In this document: in pieces, positions 53,555 through 62,588 of the stretch
Layout of the letters: each line of letters opens with the position of its first letter
How positions within the stretch are numbered: the stretch's first letter is position 1
Translations under genes and position numbers: made by a program
Notes under the pieces: model-generated
The model's input: the letters and a program-made list of their open reading frames with translations, nothing else
Told to the model about the DNA's origin: nothing
Database searches by the model: none
Assembly: GCA_041940525.1 (NCBI GenBank)
Contig: JBGTSB010000001.1
Span: 62,001 to 126,000 of the forward strand
From: JAKAXS01 sp041940525
GTDB lineage: Bacteria > Pseudomonadota > Alphaproteobacteria > Rhizobiales > Hyphomicrobiaceae
Reading direction: 5' to 3'
DNA length: 64,000 nt

Positions 53555-54544
53555 GACTTGGATAGCCACGACCAGCAGCACAATCGCGACGCACCACTGC
53601 ACTGCGCAGGCCCGCCGGTAGAGTGCGAGTGCGTGCCAAATGTCGGCTGGGCCCACATGTGGGTTGCCATCTCCCATGTAGACGTCGTCGACGCGGGTTT
53701 GGCCGTAGACACGCGGGCCATTCAACTTCAATCCAAGCGCACCTGCCATCGCGGCTTCGGGCCAACCGGCGTTCGGAGAGCGATGCGCGCGGGCATCGCG
53801 CCAGGCAGTCTTCCACGCGCGCCTAGCGCTGACGCCGGGCATGAAAGCGGCTGCTACGACGAGCCAGAGCATGGCTAGGCGAGAGGCTGGAAGATTGACG
53901 AAATCATCGATGCGCGCTGCGGCCCAGCCAAAGTGCAAATGCCGTTCAGTCTTGTGGCCGATCATGCTGTCGGCGGTGTTGACCGCCTTGTAGACGACGC
54001 CACCTGGCAGGCCGAAAACCGCAATCCAAAATGCTGGCGCTACGACACCGTCGGAAAAGTTTTCCGCGAGGCTTTCGATCGAGGCGCGTGCGACGCCTGC
54101 CTCGTCGAGCCATTCCGGGTTGCGCCCGACGATCTTGGATACGGCTTCGCGTCCGGCGGCCAGTCCGCCCTCTTCCAACGATGAGGCGACATGCGCAACG
54201 TGTTCGTGCAGCGAACGTTGCGCCAGCATTGTTGACGCCAGGACCGCGCAAACAACGAAGCCGGCAACGCCCATGCCTAGTAGCGTGTTCTGTAGGCAGA
54301 GCGCGATGCCTCCGCTCAGAAGTATGACGCTCGTCACAGCAGCCGTTCCGGCTAACCTGCGATAACCAGGACTGTGATCCGGGGCGTTTCCTAACCGGTC
54401 GAGCAAACCAAGGAGGCGGCCGATCCAGGTGACAGGGTGACCGACACGGTGATAGATCACGTATGGATAGCCAACCGCCGTCTCGATCACGATAGCGAGA
54501 ACGAGAAGGCTGAGAAAATGATGAAATGCCTCCGGGATGACCAA
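53549..54544 (-). CDS. cobD: Adenosylcobinamide-phosphate synthase CobD (CbiB)
   Basis: A 331-residue inner-membrane protein that attaches aminopropanol phosphate to adenosylcobyric acid. IVIETAVGYPYVIYHRVGHP, EEGGLAAGREAVSKIVGRNP, LAENFSDGVVAPAFWIAVFG and MIGHKTERHLHFGWAAARID are CbiB signatures. It is transcribed toward cobQ and away from the phosphatase gene. No threonine-phosphate decarboxylase gene is next to it. Confidence 0.95.
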   Translation of the reverse strand: MVIPEAFHHFLSLLVLAIVIETAVGYPYVIYHRVGHPVTWIGRLLGLLDRLGNAPDHSPGYRRLAGTAAVTSVILLSGGIALCLQNTLLGMGVAGFVVCAVLASTMLAQRSLHEHVAHVASSLEEGGLAAGREAVSKIVGRNPEWLDEAGVARASIESLAENFSDGVVAPAFWIAVFGLPGGVVYKAVNTADSMIGHKTERHLHFGWAAARIDDFVNLPASRLAMLWLVVAAAFMPGVSARRAWKTAWRDARAHRSPNAGWPEAAMAGALGLKLNGPRVYGQTRVDDVYMGDGNPHVGPADIWHALALYRRACAVQWCVAIVLLVVAIQVS

Positions 54545-54685
54545 GGAAACTCAATCCTGTCGATGCGGCGCCGCTGGCTACGCCTGCACGTGCGCGTTTA
54601 AGTCTGACGGTCAGTGCCGCCCACTGGTAACAACGTGCGATGGCTGCCGCAACTGTTCTCACCTTTGTCATCGCAGCGGGACGAT

Positions 54686-55213
54686 ATGATCCTCGCAGTC
54701 CGCCATCCGAGGCCTGCGCTGCCGTCTTCCGTTTGTTATGGGCACACCGATGCCGGACTAGCCGACACTGTGGAGCAGGCACTGTCCGGTCTGCTCGACG
54801 TCGCCACTCAACTCTCCGATTACACGATTGTCTCTAGTCCGCTTCTGCGCGCGCGCTGTGTTGCACAAGCCTTGGCCAAGGTCACAGGCCAGCCGCTGGT
54901 GTTGGAGGAGGATCTGATGGAACTGAATTTTGGTGCTTGGGAGGGGCTTGCTTGGAGTGACGTACCGCGGGAAGCGTTGGACGCTTGGGCAGACGATCCG
55001 GTGCACTACCGGCCTGGCGGTAAAGAGTCACCTGCCGAACTGTTTCAGCGGGTTACCCGGTTTTGGCAGGCGCGTTCGGGACTAGAGGGCGACCAGCTTT
55101 GGATAACCCACGCGGGGCCGTTGCGGTGTTTGCTCGCGCTGTCGCAAGGGCGGGACTTCGCTGACTGCCTCAGCGCGACATTCGATTACGGCTCGGTGCT
55201 TGTTTGCCGTTGA
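54686..55213 (+). CDS. Histidine phosphatase, CobC-like (alpha-ribazole phosphatase candidate)
   Basis: A 175-residue phosphoglycerate-mutase-like enzyme. The catalytic His is in ILAVRHPRPALPS, so the usual RHGE is RHPR. The other catalytic residues are present: ELNFGAWEGLAW with Glu and ITHAGPLRCLLAL with His. CYGHTDAGL matches CobC-type sequence. Beside cobD, it is the likely alpha-ribazole-phosphate phosphatase of the lower-ligand arm, but that is inferred from context. The ATG at 54686 was chosen over an earlier in-frame ATG. Confidence 0.75.
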   Translation: MILAVRHPRPALPSSVCYGHTDAGLADTVEQALSGLLDVATQLSDYTIVSSPLLRARCVAQALAKVTGQPLVLEEDLMELNFGAWEGLAWSDVPREALDAWADDPVHYRPGGKESPAELFQRVTRFWQARSGLEGDQLWITHAGPLRCLLALSQGRDFADCLSATFDYGSVLVCR

Positions 55214-55240
55214 ATGGCGCGCGGAGGTTTCGCAGTTTGC

Positions 55241-56665
55241 TTAGTGGGCGTTGCGGTAGGCGCGCGGCGAGAGCACCGTGAGCGCCAGGATGTAAAAGTC
55301 CATGCCGAGTGACCAATTGTCGATATAATGCAGGTCGAATTCCAGGCGCTTGGCCATTTCCTTATCCGTGGCCGTTTCACCGCGCGCGCCATTCACCTGC
55401 GCCCAACCGGTGATGCCAGGGCGCATATTCAGGCGGCGTTGGTAATGCTCGAGCACCGTCTCATACATGCGGTCGTGAGCGACAGCGTGCGGACGCGGAC
55501 CGACTAGAGACATCTCACCACGCAGGACGTTGATCAGCTGAGGAAGCTCATCCAAGTTGTAGCGGCGAAGGAACTTCCCGACGCGGGTGACACGCGTGTC
55601 GTTGCGCTTGGCCTGTACGATATTGTCGCCATCGTCCATCACGGTCATCGTCCGGAACTTCCAGATCTGGAAGATGCGCTGGTTGTAACCGCGGCGGCGC
55701 TGGAGGAACAGAGCTGGGCCCTTGCTGTCAAACCGGATGGCAAGTGCGATTCCCGCGAACACCGGCGACAACAGAACGAGCGCGAGACCTGCCACGATAA
55801 TATCGAACGCGCGTTTTACGAGCGCCTGACCAGGCTGCAGCGGCTGGCCCTTGAGGGACAGCACGTGCGTGCCGCCGACGCGGCTGACGTGAGCGTGTGA
55901 AAACTTACCGACTACGCTGGCTGCCCCGACATGGACAGCGGACGGTAGGATCGAAAAGGCGTTGACGAGCTGATCGATATTGCTGGCCTTCGACCAGTCA
56001 GCCAGGACGACGATGTCGTCGATGTTCAAGGACCGGGCCCAGGAGACGGCATTTTCAAGGTCAGCTACTTTGAAGCCTTCCGAACCTTCAGCCGGGGATT
56101 CCAGCTTCACGACGGCTGCGACTTCCGAGCAAGAATTCGAGCCCATCAGTTCACGCGCGGTCATGCGAACGTCCTGATCGACGCTGACGACCATTAGGCG
56201 GCGGCGTTCGATGCGGCCGTTCTCAATCGACTTGGCGAGGAAGTGGCGGAGAACGGCATTGACGCTAATGACCGCAAGGAAGCCAGCGACGAAAAACAAC
56301 AAGAGCCAGCCGCGCGAGTAGAGTTCGGCGCTCTTGGTCAAGAAGCCGATAAGCGGCAGCATCAAAATGGTGCCAACCCAAATGGTGAGCATGCGCCTTA
56401 TGCTGCGCTGCCCCTCAAGCAATGCTTCGATGCGATACTCATCGCGCATGACGAATGGCAGAGCGAAACCCCAGGCCACCAAAACGCCGGCTCCGAGGAA
56501 GGTGACGATGTCGCCGGGATGGTCATAAACAGCGTAGGAATACAACGTTCCCGCGAGCAAGGATGCTGAAACAATGGCAATCGACTCAAGGGCCACGACC
56601 AAAAACGACGTTACTGATCTGCTCAGCGTCAACCGTGTTGGTGCGAAACTCTCCGTGGTGCTCAT
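55241..56665 (-). CDS. Undecaprenyl-phosphate sugar phosphotransferase (WcaJ type)
   Basis: A 474-residue membrane enzyme that starts polysaccharide repeat units by placing a sugar phosphate on undecaprenyl phosphate. Four or five N-terminal helices are followed by a CoA-binding-like domain and the C-terminal catalytic part: KRAFDIIVAGLALVLLSPVF, KFRTMTVMDDGDN, RYNLDELPQLINVLRGEMSL and VGPRPHAVAHDRMY. GITGWAQVNGARGET is near the end. It is the priming step for the exopolysaccharide built by the next genes. Confidence 0.92.
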   Translation of the reverse strand: MSTTESFAPTRLTLSRSVTSFLVVALESIAIVSASLLAGTLYSYAVYDHPGDIVTFLGAGVLVAWGFALPFVMRDEYRIEALLEGQRSIRRMLTIWVGTILMLPLIGFLTKSAELYSRGWLLLFFVAGFLAVISVNAVLRHFLAKSIENGRIERRRLMVVSVDQDVRMTARELMGSNSCSEVAAVVKLESPAEGSEGFKVADLENAVSWARSLNIDDIVVLADWSKASNIDQLVNAFSILPSAVHVGAASVVGKFSHAHVSRVGGTHVLSLKGQPLQPGQALVKRAFDIIVAGLALVLLSPVFAGIALAIRFDSKGPALFLQRRRGYNQRIFQIWKFRTMTVMDDGDNIVQAKRNDTRVTRVGKFLRRYNLDELPQLINVLRGEMSLVGPRPHAVAHDRMYETVLEHYQRRLNMRPGITGWAQVNGARGETATDKEMAKRLEFDLHYIDNWSLGMDFYILALTVLSPRAYRNAH

Positions 56666-57474
56666 CTGCCGAAACCTACGCTACTAAAATTTACTGCGCC
56701 CGCTTCTGAACTGGCCGGTTTCCGGCCACAAATCCGGGCGAGCGCCTCCCTACAACACCCCTATGGTGCTGATGCCAACCAGGGTTGCAGATTCCCTGCC
56801 AGGTTTTAGCCCGCGAAATGCGCCGCGTTTCGCAACAGGTTGTTTCAAAAACGACTTCTTTTACCATTCCTTTACCAATCTGAGAAGGCTTCGTGTTCCG
56901 AAATGAGAATGTGTCGCGGCTGAGTAGCAGACGATTGACGTTGACGTTAGCTGGGCTAAAGATCGGCGGCCCTAACGCTTTAAGCGCCTGTCCGGTCAAT
57001 TATGTGCGCCGCCGAAATACTGTTTACGCGCGTGCACGGAAATGACCTTGGGACGCCAAGCACCTCTGACCTCCGCTGCGGCGGTTGGGCGATGGCTTGT
57101 CAGATTGGCTTGCCGGGTATGAAGGCCGTAGAGCCGTCGGCGCTTACGGTGCCTTCAAGCGGAGCGGGTAGCTCTTGACGAAGCCCTTTGGTCTGCGGAG
57201 GGGATCAAATTAAGCGGGCTTTGCGCCGCTTGCCGATTTCTTCCGCACCAATATCATTAGTGATTTAGTGGATGAAATTGCTGCGCCGCGGCGGCAGCCT
57301 CGTTACACTCAAACAGCCAGATGCTCCGCTGTGAACTTGGCTCCCGGTATCTTAAGATTTATTCTGTATTCTTTGCACACAAGCTAGGTTTCATAAGCTC
57401 AAATATCTGATATTGAAGCGTGTGCTGACTAGTTGGGGATGATCCGTCGGTAACGGGATCACCCTAAGGCATTG
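56666..57474. other. Gene-poor intergenic stretch of about 810 bp
   Basis: This lies between divergent polysaccharide genes. I see no convincing protein, tRNA or mobile-element remnant. The only ORF of note (102 codons, minus strand 56691-56999) has no recognisable family and unusual composition. It probably holds the two promoters and leaders. Base composition drops to A/T-rich near 57340-57420. Confidence 0.6.
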
Positions 57475-59238
57475 ATGAAATTGAGAGAATGTTTGTTGCG
57501 ACGCATCTCCAAATCCATAGACAGCAATATGGCTAGTTCAAACAGGGTTCCAATTTGTTTGGTTCTGTTTGTCTTCGCCCTGACCCTGCGTGTCATCGGA
57601 ATTCATTATGGGTATTGGAACGGCGATGAGCGTGTCAACGATGCCGCCAAGGCGTTAACAGGTCAGCTCGTCCCTGGTCAGCACTTCTATCCTCCGTTGT
57701 TCAACTACATCCTCGCCGTTGCATTTAGCGCCCTCTATGCCATTGGGCGCCTCATTCCTGTGTGGAATGATACCGCCGAGTTTCGCAATCAGTACTTCGC
57801 GGATCCGACAGCGTTCTACCTGACTGCGCGCTTCGTCACCGCTTGTATGGGCGCCGCGGTTGCGCCTCTCTTCTATCTGATCAGCAGAGAGGTTGGCGTC
57901 CGGCGTGGGCCGGCCATTGCCGCTGGCATAGTGGCTGCGATGATCCCCATCAACGTCTTGCTATCCCACATAGCAAAAAGCGATGTCCCGCTGGCGACGA
58001 TGCTGGTGGCCATCTTCTATGTCATGTTGTTGACTTACCGCTCCGAATACAAAGACGGAATGGCTGTCCTTCTCGGCCTTAGCGTGTCGCTCGCGTTCAG
58101 TTTCAAACACTCATTTGTCTTCTTGGCTCTGCCGCTTGCCGCTTGGCACGTCTACTGGCTGGCCGGGCACTATGAACGCACAGCCCTTGTAAGATCACTC
58201 GCCCTTTCCGCAGTCGCGTTTGCTGTCAGTTGGGCTGTCTTCAACATCGGCATTGTGTTGGACTTCGACGAGTTCCTTGCCTACCAAGCCATCCAGGCAC
58301 AGATGTCCATCCGCGAGTCCGGATCTACACTTATGGGCATTTCCACCTGGTTGTCGATTGCAAGTGACATCGGCAATGGAATAACGCCTGTTGGTGTGTT
58401 GCTGTACTTTATGTTTCCGGCTCTTTTGCTGTCAGGGCGTGTGGAGATGCAGGAACATCACAAGCGCCATCTGCTTGCGATGTGGGCCTCGCTGCTGTTC
58501 GCGATGATCGTCATTGTCTTTTTGACTGGAAGCCGGCAACCGCCAGGGCTATGGCTGCCAGCGTTTACAGGGATGGCCTTGTTCGCAGCTTTGACAGTCG
58601 TTCTCTTGATAAATCTCAGAGAGGGGCCGCTTCGGATTGCAGGCATCGCTGGCCTTGTTGGCCTTCTGGCCTGGACGGCTTACGGCGATGGCGTGGTTCT
58701 GAGACAAGCTCTCGCCAAGCCCGTTAAGTCCAGAGTATCCGAACTCATCAAGCAAGCCTATTCCGACCGCAACATCGTGACGTGGGCGAAGCTCGACCTG
58801 CCACAAACAAGGGAAGGCCAGCAGCTCGAAATCAACCGTGCACAGAAGCTCGCAGAAAAGTATGACGTGACACTGCCGCCGCGCGCTGAAGAGAATCTGA
58901 TCCTTAGCTCCGCGCCGGGCGCGGTCAATTACATCCAGGGGCCAACGGTGTTTGGAGGGCTTGAGCATGCGACTGATGAGTCACTCAAGAATATTGTGAG
59001 GCCGTATACCTGGCCAATACAGAACCACGAGTGGTCTTTGAAACATTGGACCAACAGAGATTTCGATCTGTTCGTGGTTGCAAGTTTCCAGCAGCGTTTG
59101 CCGGTCATGCAGCGCTTCATTGGGGAATTGCGCGAGAAATGCGAGCTCGTCTCAAAGTTCGCGGCCAGAAAGCCGCTCTTTATTGCTCATGGATTGACAG
59201 TCTTCGACTGTGCGCCCGTCACCTCGGCTTCGAAGTAA
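57475..59238 (+). CDS. Membrane glycosyltransferase of the GT39/PMT_2 type
   Basis: A 587-residue protein with about 10-12 membrane helices in residues 25-430 and a C-terminal soluble domain of about 150 residues. The first periplasmic loop has WNGDERVNDAAKALTGQLVP with the acidic pair (DE) expected in dolichyl-phosphate-mannose-type transferases, and QHFYPPLFNYILAVAF follows. Such enzymes move a sugar from a polyprenyl-phosphate donor to lipid, protein or glycan. In this locus a polysaccharide or lipid acceptor is likely. The ATG at 57475 directly follows a TTG; a later ATG at 57529 is also possible. Confidence 0.8.
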   Translation: MKLRECLLRRISKSIDSNMASSNRVPICLVLFVFALTLRVIGIHYGYWNGDERVNDAAKALTGQLVPGQHFYPPLFNYILAVAFSALYAIGRLIPVWNDTAEFRNQYFADPTAFYLTARFVTACMGAAVAPLFYLISREVGVRRGPAIAAGIVAAMIPINVLLSHIAKSDVPLATMLVAIFYVMLLTYRSEYKDGMAVLLGLSVSLAFSFKHSFVFLALPLAAWHVYWLAGHYERTALVRSLALSAVAFAVSWAVFNIGIVLDFDEFLAYQAIQAQMSIRESGSTLMGISTWLSIASDIGNGITPVGVLLYFMFPALLLSGRVEMQEHHKRHLLAMWASLLFAMIVIVFLTGSRQPPGLWLPAFTGMALFAALTVVLLINLREGPLRIAGIAGLVGLLAWTAYGDGVVLRQALAKPVKSRVSELIKQAYSDRNIVTWAKLDLPQTREGQQLEINRAQKLAEKYDVTLPPRAEENLILSSAPGAVNYIQGPTVFGGLEHATDESLKNIVRPYTWPIQNHEWSLKHWTNRDFDLFVVASFQQRLPVMQRFIGELREKCELVSKFAARKPLFIAHGLTVFDCAPVTSASK

Positions 59239-59300
59239 CTGAAAGCTCATGGCGCGCTAGTTGGGTTTTCCAGCATATGCGGCCAAGCAGCTGTTCCGGC

Positions 59301-60980
59301 TTACTTAGACTTTTGACCGTACCAACCTTTTGGAAGGTTAAACAACGGGCTTTTGAATGGAAACGCCTTGCGGCTGACCATACTCTCTTGGCTGCGGCGA
59401 CGGATCAGGTCCAGTTCCACTGACGGCAGCCAGCGCGCTGCGTCCAAGTCTACGTTGTTGATGACATATCCGACAAGTTTGCTGCGCAGTGGCGGTACGC
59501 TCGCGAGCGCGCAGTCGATGTATTCGTCACGGATTTGCCCTGAGCCGATAACCAGCAGAACCTGGTCTATGGTTTTCATGGCATCGCTGACGTCACCGGC
59601 CATGTTAAGCGGTGGCAGATCAAATAAGATGTAGTCGTACTTCTCCGAGATAGCCTCAAGCAGGCGCTTCATGCTGCTTGCCCAATCAATGCGATCGGAA
59701 AGGCTTCGCGCGCCAGACGGAATGAAATGCACATCGCCATCCGTGCGGATCACGTCCGTCAACAGTTTGGACGAGCCTTCCTGCAATTGGACTAACCCGT
59801 GCTTTTCTTCGCCTAACCGCTGGCTCGACTGTCCGCCCAGAAGATCCGTATCGATGAGCAGAACCTTCTTACCGCTAGCAGCCAGAGATTTGGCCAACAC
59901 GGTGGATACGTGCGAGCGGCCTTCGTTTCTCTGTGTTGAAACGATACCGACGGTCTTGCATTGCGCATCTGGCGAAGCGGCATTGATTGCTGCTTCGATC
60001 TCGCGGCAGGTGTACCATTCAGGATTGAGGCTTCGCGGGCGCGGCTTCACGAAATACGACATCATCGAGTTCAAGAAGCCTGGCCGTTTGGACCGGGAGA
60101 CGGCCGAGAATACTCCGAGAAATTTTCCCGCGGCCGTAACCTGCTCGGGCATACGGATCGATCGGTCCATGACGCCGCGAAGCAACGCAATCGAGGCGGC
60201 AATGACTCCACCGATAATGCCAGCCGCGGCAATAATCAGCAGGCCACGGACGTTGCTGCTGTATTCCGGTGGAGAGGCCACAGTAAGAATATGGGCGCGC
60301 GGACCGACTTCGCGCAAACGCTCACGCAGCCAGCTGCTGCCTGCTTGGGCTTTTATGTCCCGCGCCTTCTGCTGCTCTTGGATGTAAGCACGAACAATGT
60401 CGTTGGCGATCAGCGCCGACAGATCGCGATCGTTGGCCGTGAATGTCACTTGGACGACTTCGCTCAAACCGACTTGCTCGACGGAAAGACCGCGTTGCAC
60501 CATCTTCAGCGCCTCGCGCCTTGCAGATGATGGCACAGCACTTTCTGGCAAAGCTGCGGGCTCTGAGCTGGCCGGTTCGGTGACGGTCGCCGTGCTGCCT
60601 CCTTCGGCGAGAAGCTGCGGCAAATTTAGGTTGTCGACGACGTTGTAGGCGACCTCTTCAGAACGGAAAATCTGAAGCTGCGTTTCAATAAACCGGGGCT
60701 CGACTTGCGTTTCGGTAAAGAACGTATCGTCGCGGCTTGTCAGGAGCCGCAAGTTGGATATTTGCACTTGCGAGGCAGCTGTGAACGATGGCGGTCGAAC
60801 CAGCACGAACAATGTGGCCAAGGCGACGAGTGCCAGGCCAATGGCCACCACCATTTGGCGATACCGCAGGATGGTCTTCACCATCCAAAGAATGTCGTCG
60901 ATGAGCGCAAGTGGCTCGCCGTCCGGACGAGGGACGCTCTCTCGGTAACGGCTACCGGGTACGTACAGCATGGACCCCAT
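59301..60980 (-). CDS. ExoP/Wzc-like polysaccharide co-polymerase with degenerate kinase motif
   Basis: A 559-residue inner-membrane protein. The N-terminal Wzz domain spans two helices (about residues 40-60 and 240-265). The C-terminal ATPase domain has VGIVSTQRNEGRSHVSTVLA where the Walker A of BY-kinases (GEGKST) is expected, so the Lys is Arg and the motif is degenerate. Walker A' (LLIDTDLLGGQSSQRLG) and Walker B (YDYILFDLPPLN) remain. The long periplasmic coiled coil of Wzc is largely missing, and the C-terminal tail has no Tyr cluster. It is 10 bp from the ExoF-like gene; GAGGCGAGGA supports the ATG at 60980. Confidence 0.85.
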   Translation of the reverse strand: MGSMLYVPGSRYRESVPRPDGEPLALIDDILWMVKTILRYRQMVVAIGLALVALATLFVLVRPPSFTAASQVQISNLRLLTSRDDTFFTETQVEPRFIETQLQIFRSEEVAYNVVDNLNLPQLLAEGGSTATVTEPASSEPAALPESAVPSSARREALKMVQRGLSVEQVGLSEVVQVTFTANDRDLSALIANDIVRAYIQEQQKARDIKAQAGSSWLRERLREVGPRAHILTVASPPEYSSNVRGLLIIAAAGIIGGVIAASIALLRGVMDRSIRMPEQVTAAGKFLGVFSAVSRSKRPGFLNSMMSYFVKPRPRSLNPEWYTCREIEAAINAASPDAQCKTVGIVSTQRNEGRSHVSTVLAKSLAASGKKVLLIDTDLLGGQSSQRLGEEKHGLVQLQEGSSKLLTDVIRTDGDVHFIPSGARSLSDRIDWASSMKRLLEAISEKYDYILFDLPPLNMAGDVSDAMKTIDQVLLVIGSGQIRDEYIDCALASVPPLRSKLVGYVINNVDLDAARWLPSVELDLIRRRSQESMVSRKAFPFKSPLFNLPKGWYGQKSK

Positions 60981-60990
60981 TCCTCGCCTC

Positions 60991-62262
60991 TTATTCGCGG
61001 TCTTCGGACTTCGCAATCGAACCTACTGAGGTTCGATTGGAAGACTGGGCGCGGGCGCTTTCGCGTATATCGCGCGACCTCATGACCTTGATAATATCGC
61101 CCGGTAGAACCCGGGTCGTTTCTTCAGCATCAATCTCGCGCGTCTTTCCATCGATTTCCCGCACTATGTAATAACGAACGGTGATCTGCTCTGGATTTGC
61201 AGCGCGTCTGCGGCTTGAGGAAACTGCGGAACGCGCACCAGTGATCATTCTGCTCGCGGTCTCTTCGTTTCTCACGGCCTCTTCCAGCCGGGTTTGAAGG
61301 GTCTGCAATTCTTCAGCTGCTGTCGCTTTGCGCGCGTCAATGAGGTCGGCAATCTCACGTTCGCTGCGATTCATCGACTGGCGGGCGCGAACGATCGAAG
61401 CATCAAGTTCACGTATTTCGCGAGATATTTGGGCCACAGCCCGTTCGAGCGGAAGCAGGCGCGTTGCCTGGGTAATGCCCCGTGAGACGTAGCCCTGGTG
61501 GTCCTTCAGCTCTTTGTCAGCGGATTCAAATTGCTTTCTGGCCTCAACTATCTGAGCGCGCACAGCCTCGATTTCTTCCTCTCCAAGCCGGATGTCCTGC
61601 TTGAGCTGTTTGATTTGGTTCTTGTGACGAGCCAACCGGGCGGCGAAGATAAGCTGCTCTTGCTGGTAATAGGTAATCAGTTCCTCGTCCGCGTCTTTCG
61701 GCGCGGACGGCATTTCTTCCGTGTCAGTGGCTTCCGCGCGCAGGCGGATCTCGCGGGCCTGAAGCTCGGCTTTTCGCGTCGCCGCTTCATTCAAACTACC
61801 CAAAGACGTGATCACATCGCGCTCTAGTCCCCATTCGGTTGAGCGCTCGGAGCGGTAGAATCCGCCCGCAAGTGATACGGCATTCAACACCATCATCCCC
61901 GGGCGATAAACAAACTCACCGGGCCGGGCAACGCCACCTACGATGTAGAAGGGACGGTACTGTATGATGTCGACGACGGACGACGGCGGTTCGGATAGAC
62001 GTGCGCGCTTTTGCAGGCGCTCACCAATGGCCATCCCGAGTTCTTTGGGAATTAAGCCTGACGCCTCGACCTCGCCGATTACAGGCAGCGCAATCGTACC
62101 CACGGCACCGACCGTGAAATCACCAGTCAGGGCTGGCCATTCATGCACGTGTATACGCACGCGGTCTTGAGGCCCAAGCCTATATGGCTCTTCTTGAGCT
62201 CGCGCCGCCGGAACGGCCAAGAAGCTGAGGGCGACCAATATCCAAACTCGAAAAATGCGCAT
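60991..62262 (-). CDS. ExoF-like polysaccharide export protein with long coiled coil
   Basis: A 423-residue exported protein. After the signal peptide (ends ARAQE) comes the polysaccharide-export domain (YRLGPQDRVRIHVHEWPALT, GAVGTIALPVIGEVEASGL) and an SLBB-type strand set (FYIVGGVARPGEFVYRPGMM). About residues 160-360 form a coiled coil, such as QIKQLKQDIRLGEEEIEAVR. The C-terminus has VRYYIVREIDGKTREIDAEE, another SLBB-like part. Length and order match ExoF of Sinorhizobium. The coiled coil probably reaches across the periplasm to the ExoP-like partner, whose own coil is short. Confidence 0.88.
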   Translation of the reverse strand: MRIFRVWILVALSFLAVPAARAQEEPYRLGPQDRVRIHVHEWPALTGDFTVGAVGTIALPVIGEVEASGLIPKELGMAIGERLQKRARLSEPPSSVVDIIQYRPFYIVGGVARPGEFVYRPGMMVLNAVSLAGGFYRSERSTEWGLERDVITSLGSLNEAATRKAELQAREIRLRAEATDTEEMPSAPKDADEELITYYQQEQLIFAARLARHKNQIKQLKQDIRLGEEEIEAVRAQIVEARKQFESADKELKDHQGYVSRGITQATRLLPLERAVAQISREIRELDASIVRARQSMNRSEREIADLIDARKATAAEELQTLQTRLEEAVRNEETASRMITGARSAVSSSRRRAANPEQITVRYYIVREIDGKTREIDAEETTRVLPGDIIKVMRSRDIRESARAQSSNRTSVGSIAKSEDRE

Positions 62263-62588
62263 ATCAACTCGATACTAAATTTGCCAGAAGCCTCAATCTG
62301 ACAGGCATCAAGAATTACAGGAAACAGTTTGCTCCTGCAACGCACGACGCTGCCGCATTCGATGAAGCTAGAATGCAAGGAATGTTCCTAAGTAATGATG
62401 AACACATGATAATGTCTCAAGCAAGATGCGCCCAGCCAGTGAGACAATGAGCGTTAGCGAATTTTTTACCGTGTTATGTTGCGACGCTATAAAACTGATC
62501 GTGAGCTGGCTGAGAACTTGCTTCTAGCATGGCAGCTCATTGTTTCATTTGAGTTGTTGGCCCACTGCAATGATTAATAAAGGCGGAA
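62263..62588. other. Intergenic region between divergent genes
   Basis: A 326-bp A/T-rich region between the ExoF-like gene (minus) and the formyltransferase/NRPS-like gene (plus). It should carry promoters for both. I see no clear operator or RNA. Confidence 0.55.

Noticed and set aside
53946..54782. Open frame of 278 codons on the minus strand overlapping cobD
   Set aside because: It lies in another frame of the cobD region, is Arg-rich and matches no family; cobD is clearly the real gene.
56691..56999. 102-codon minus-strand frame in the polysaccharide intergenic region
   Set aside because: No ribosome site of note, no family, composition unlike neighbours; not supported as a gene.
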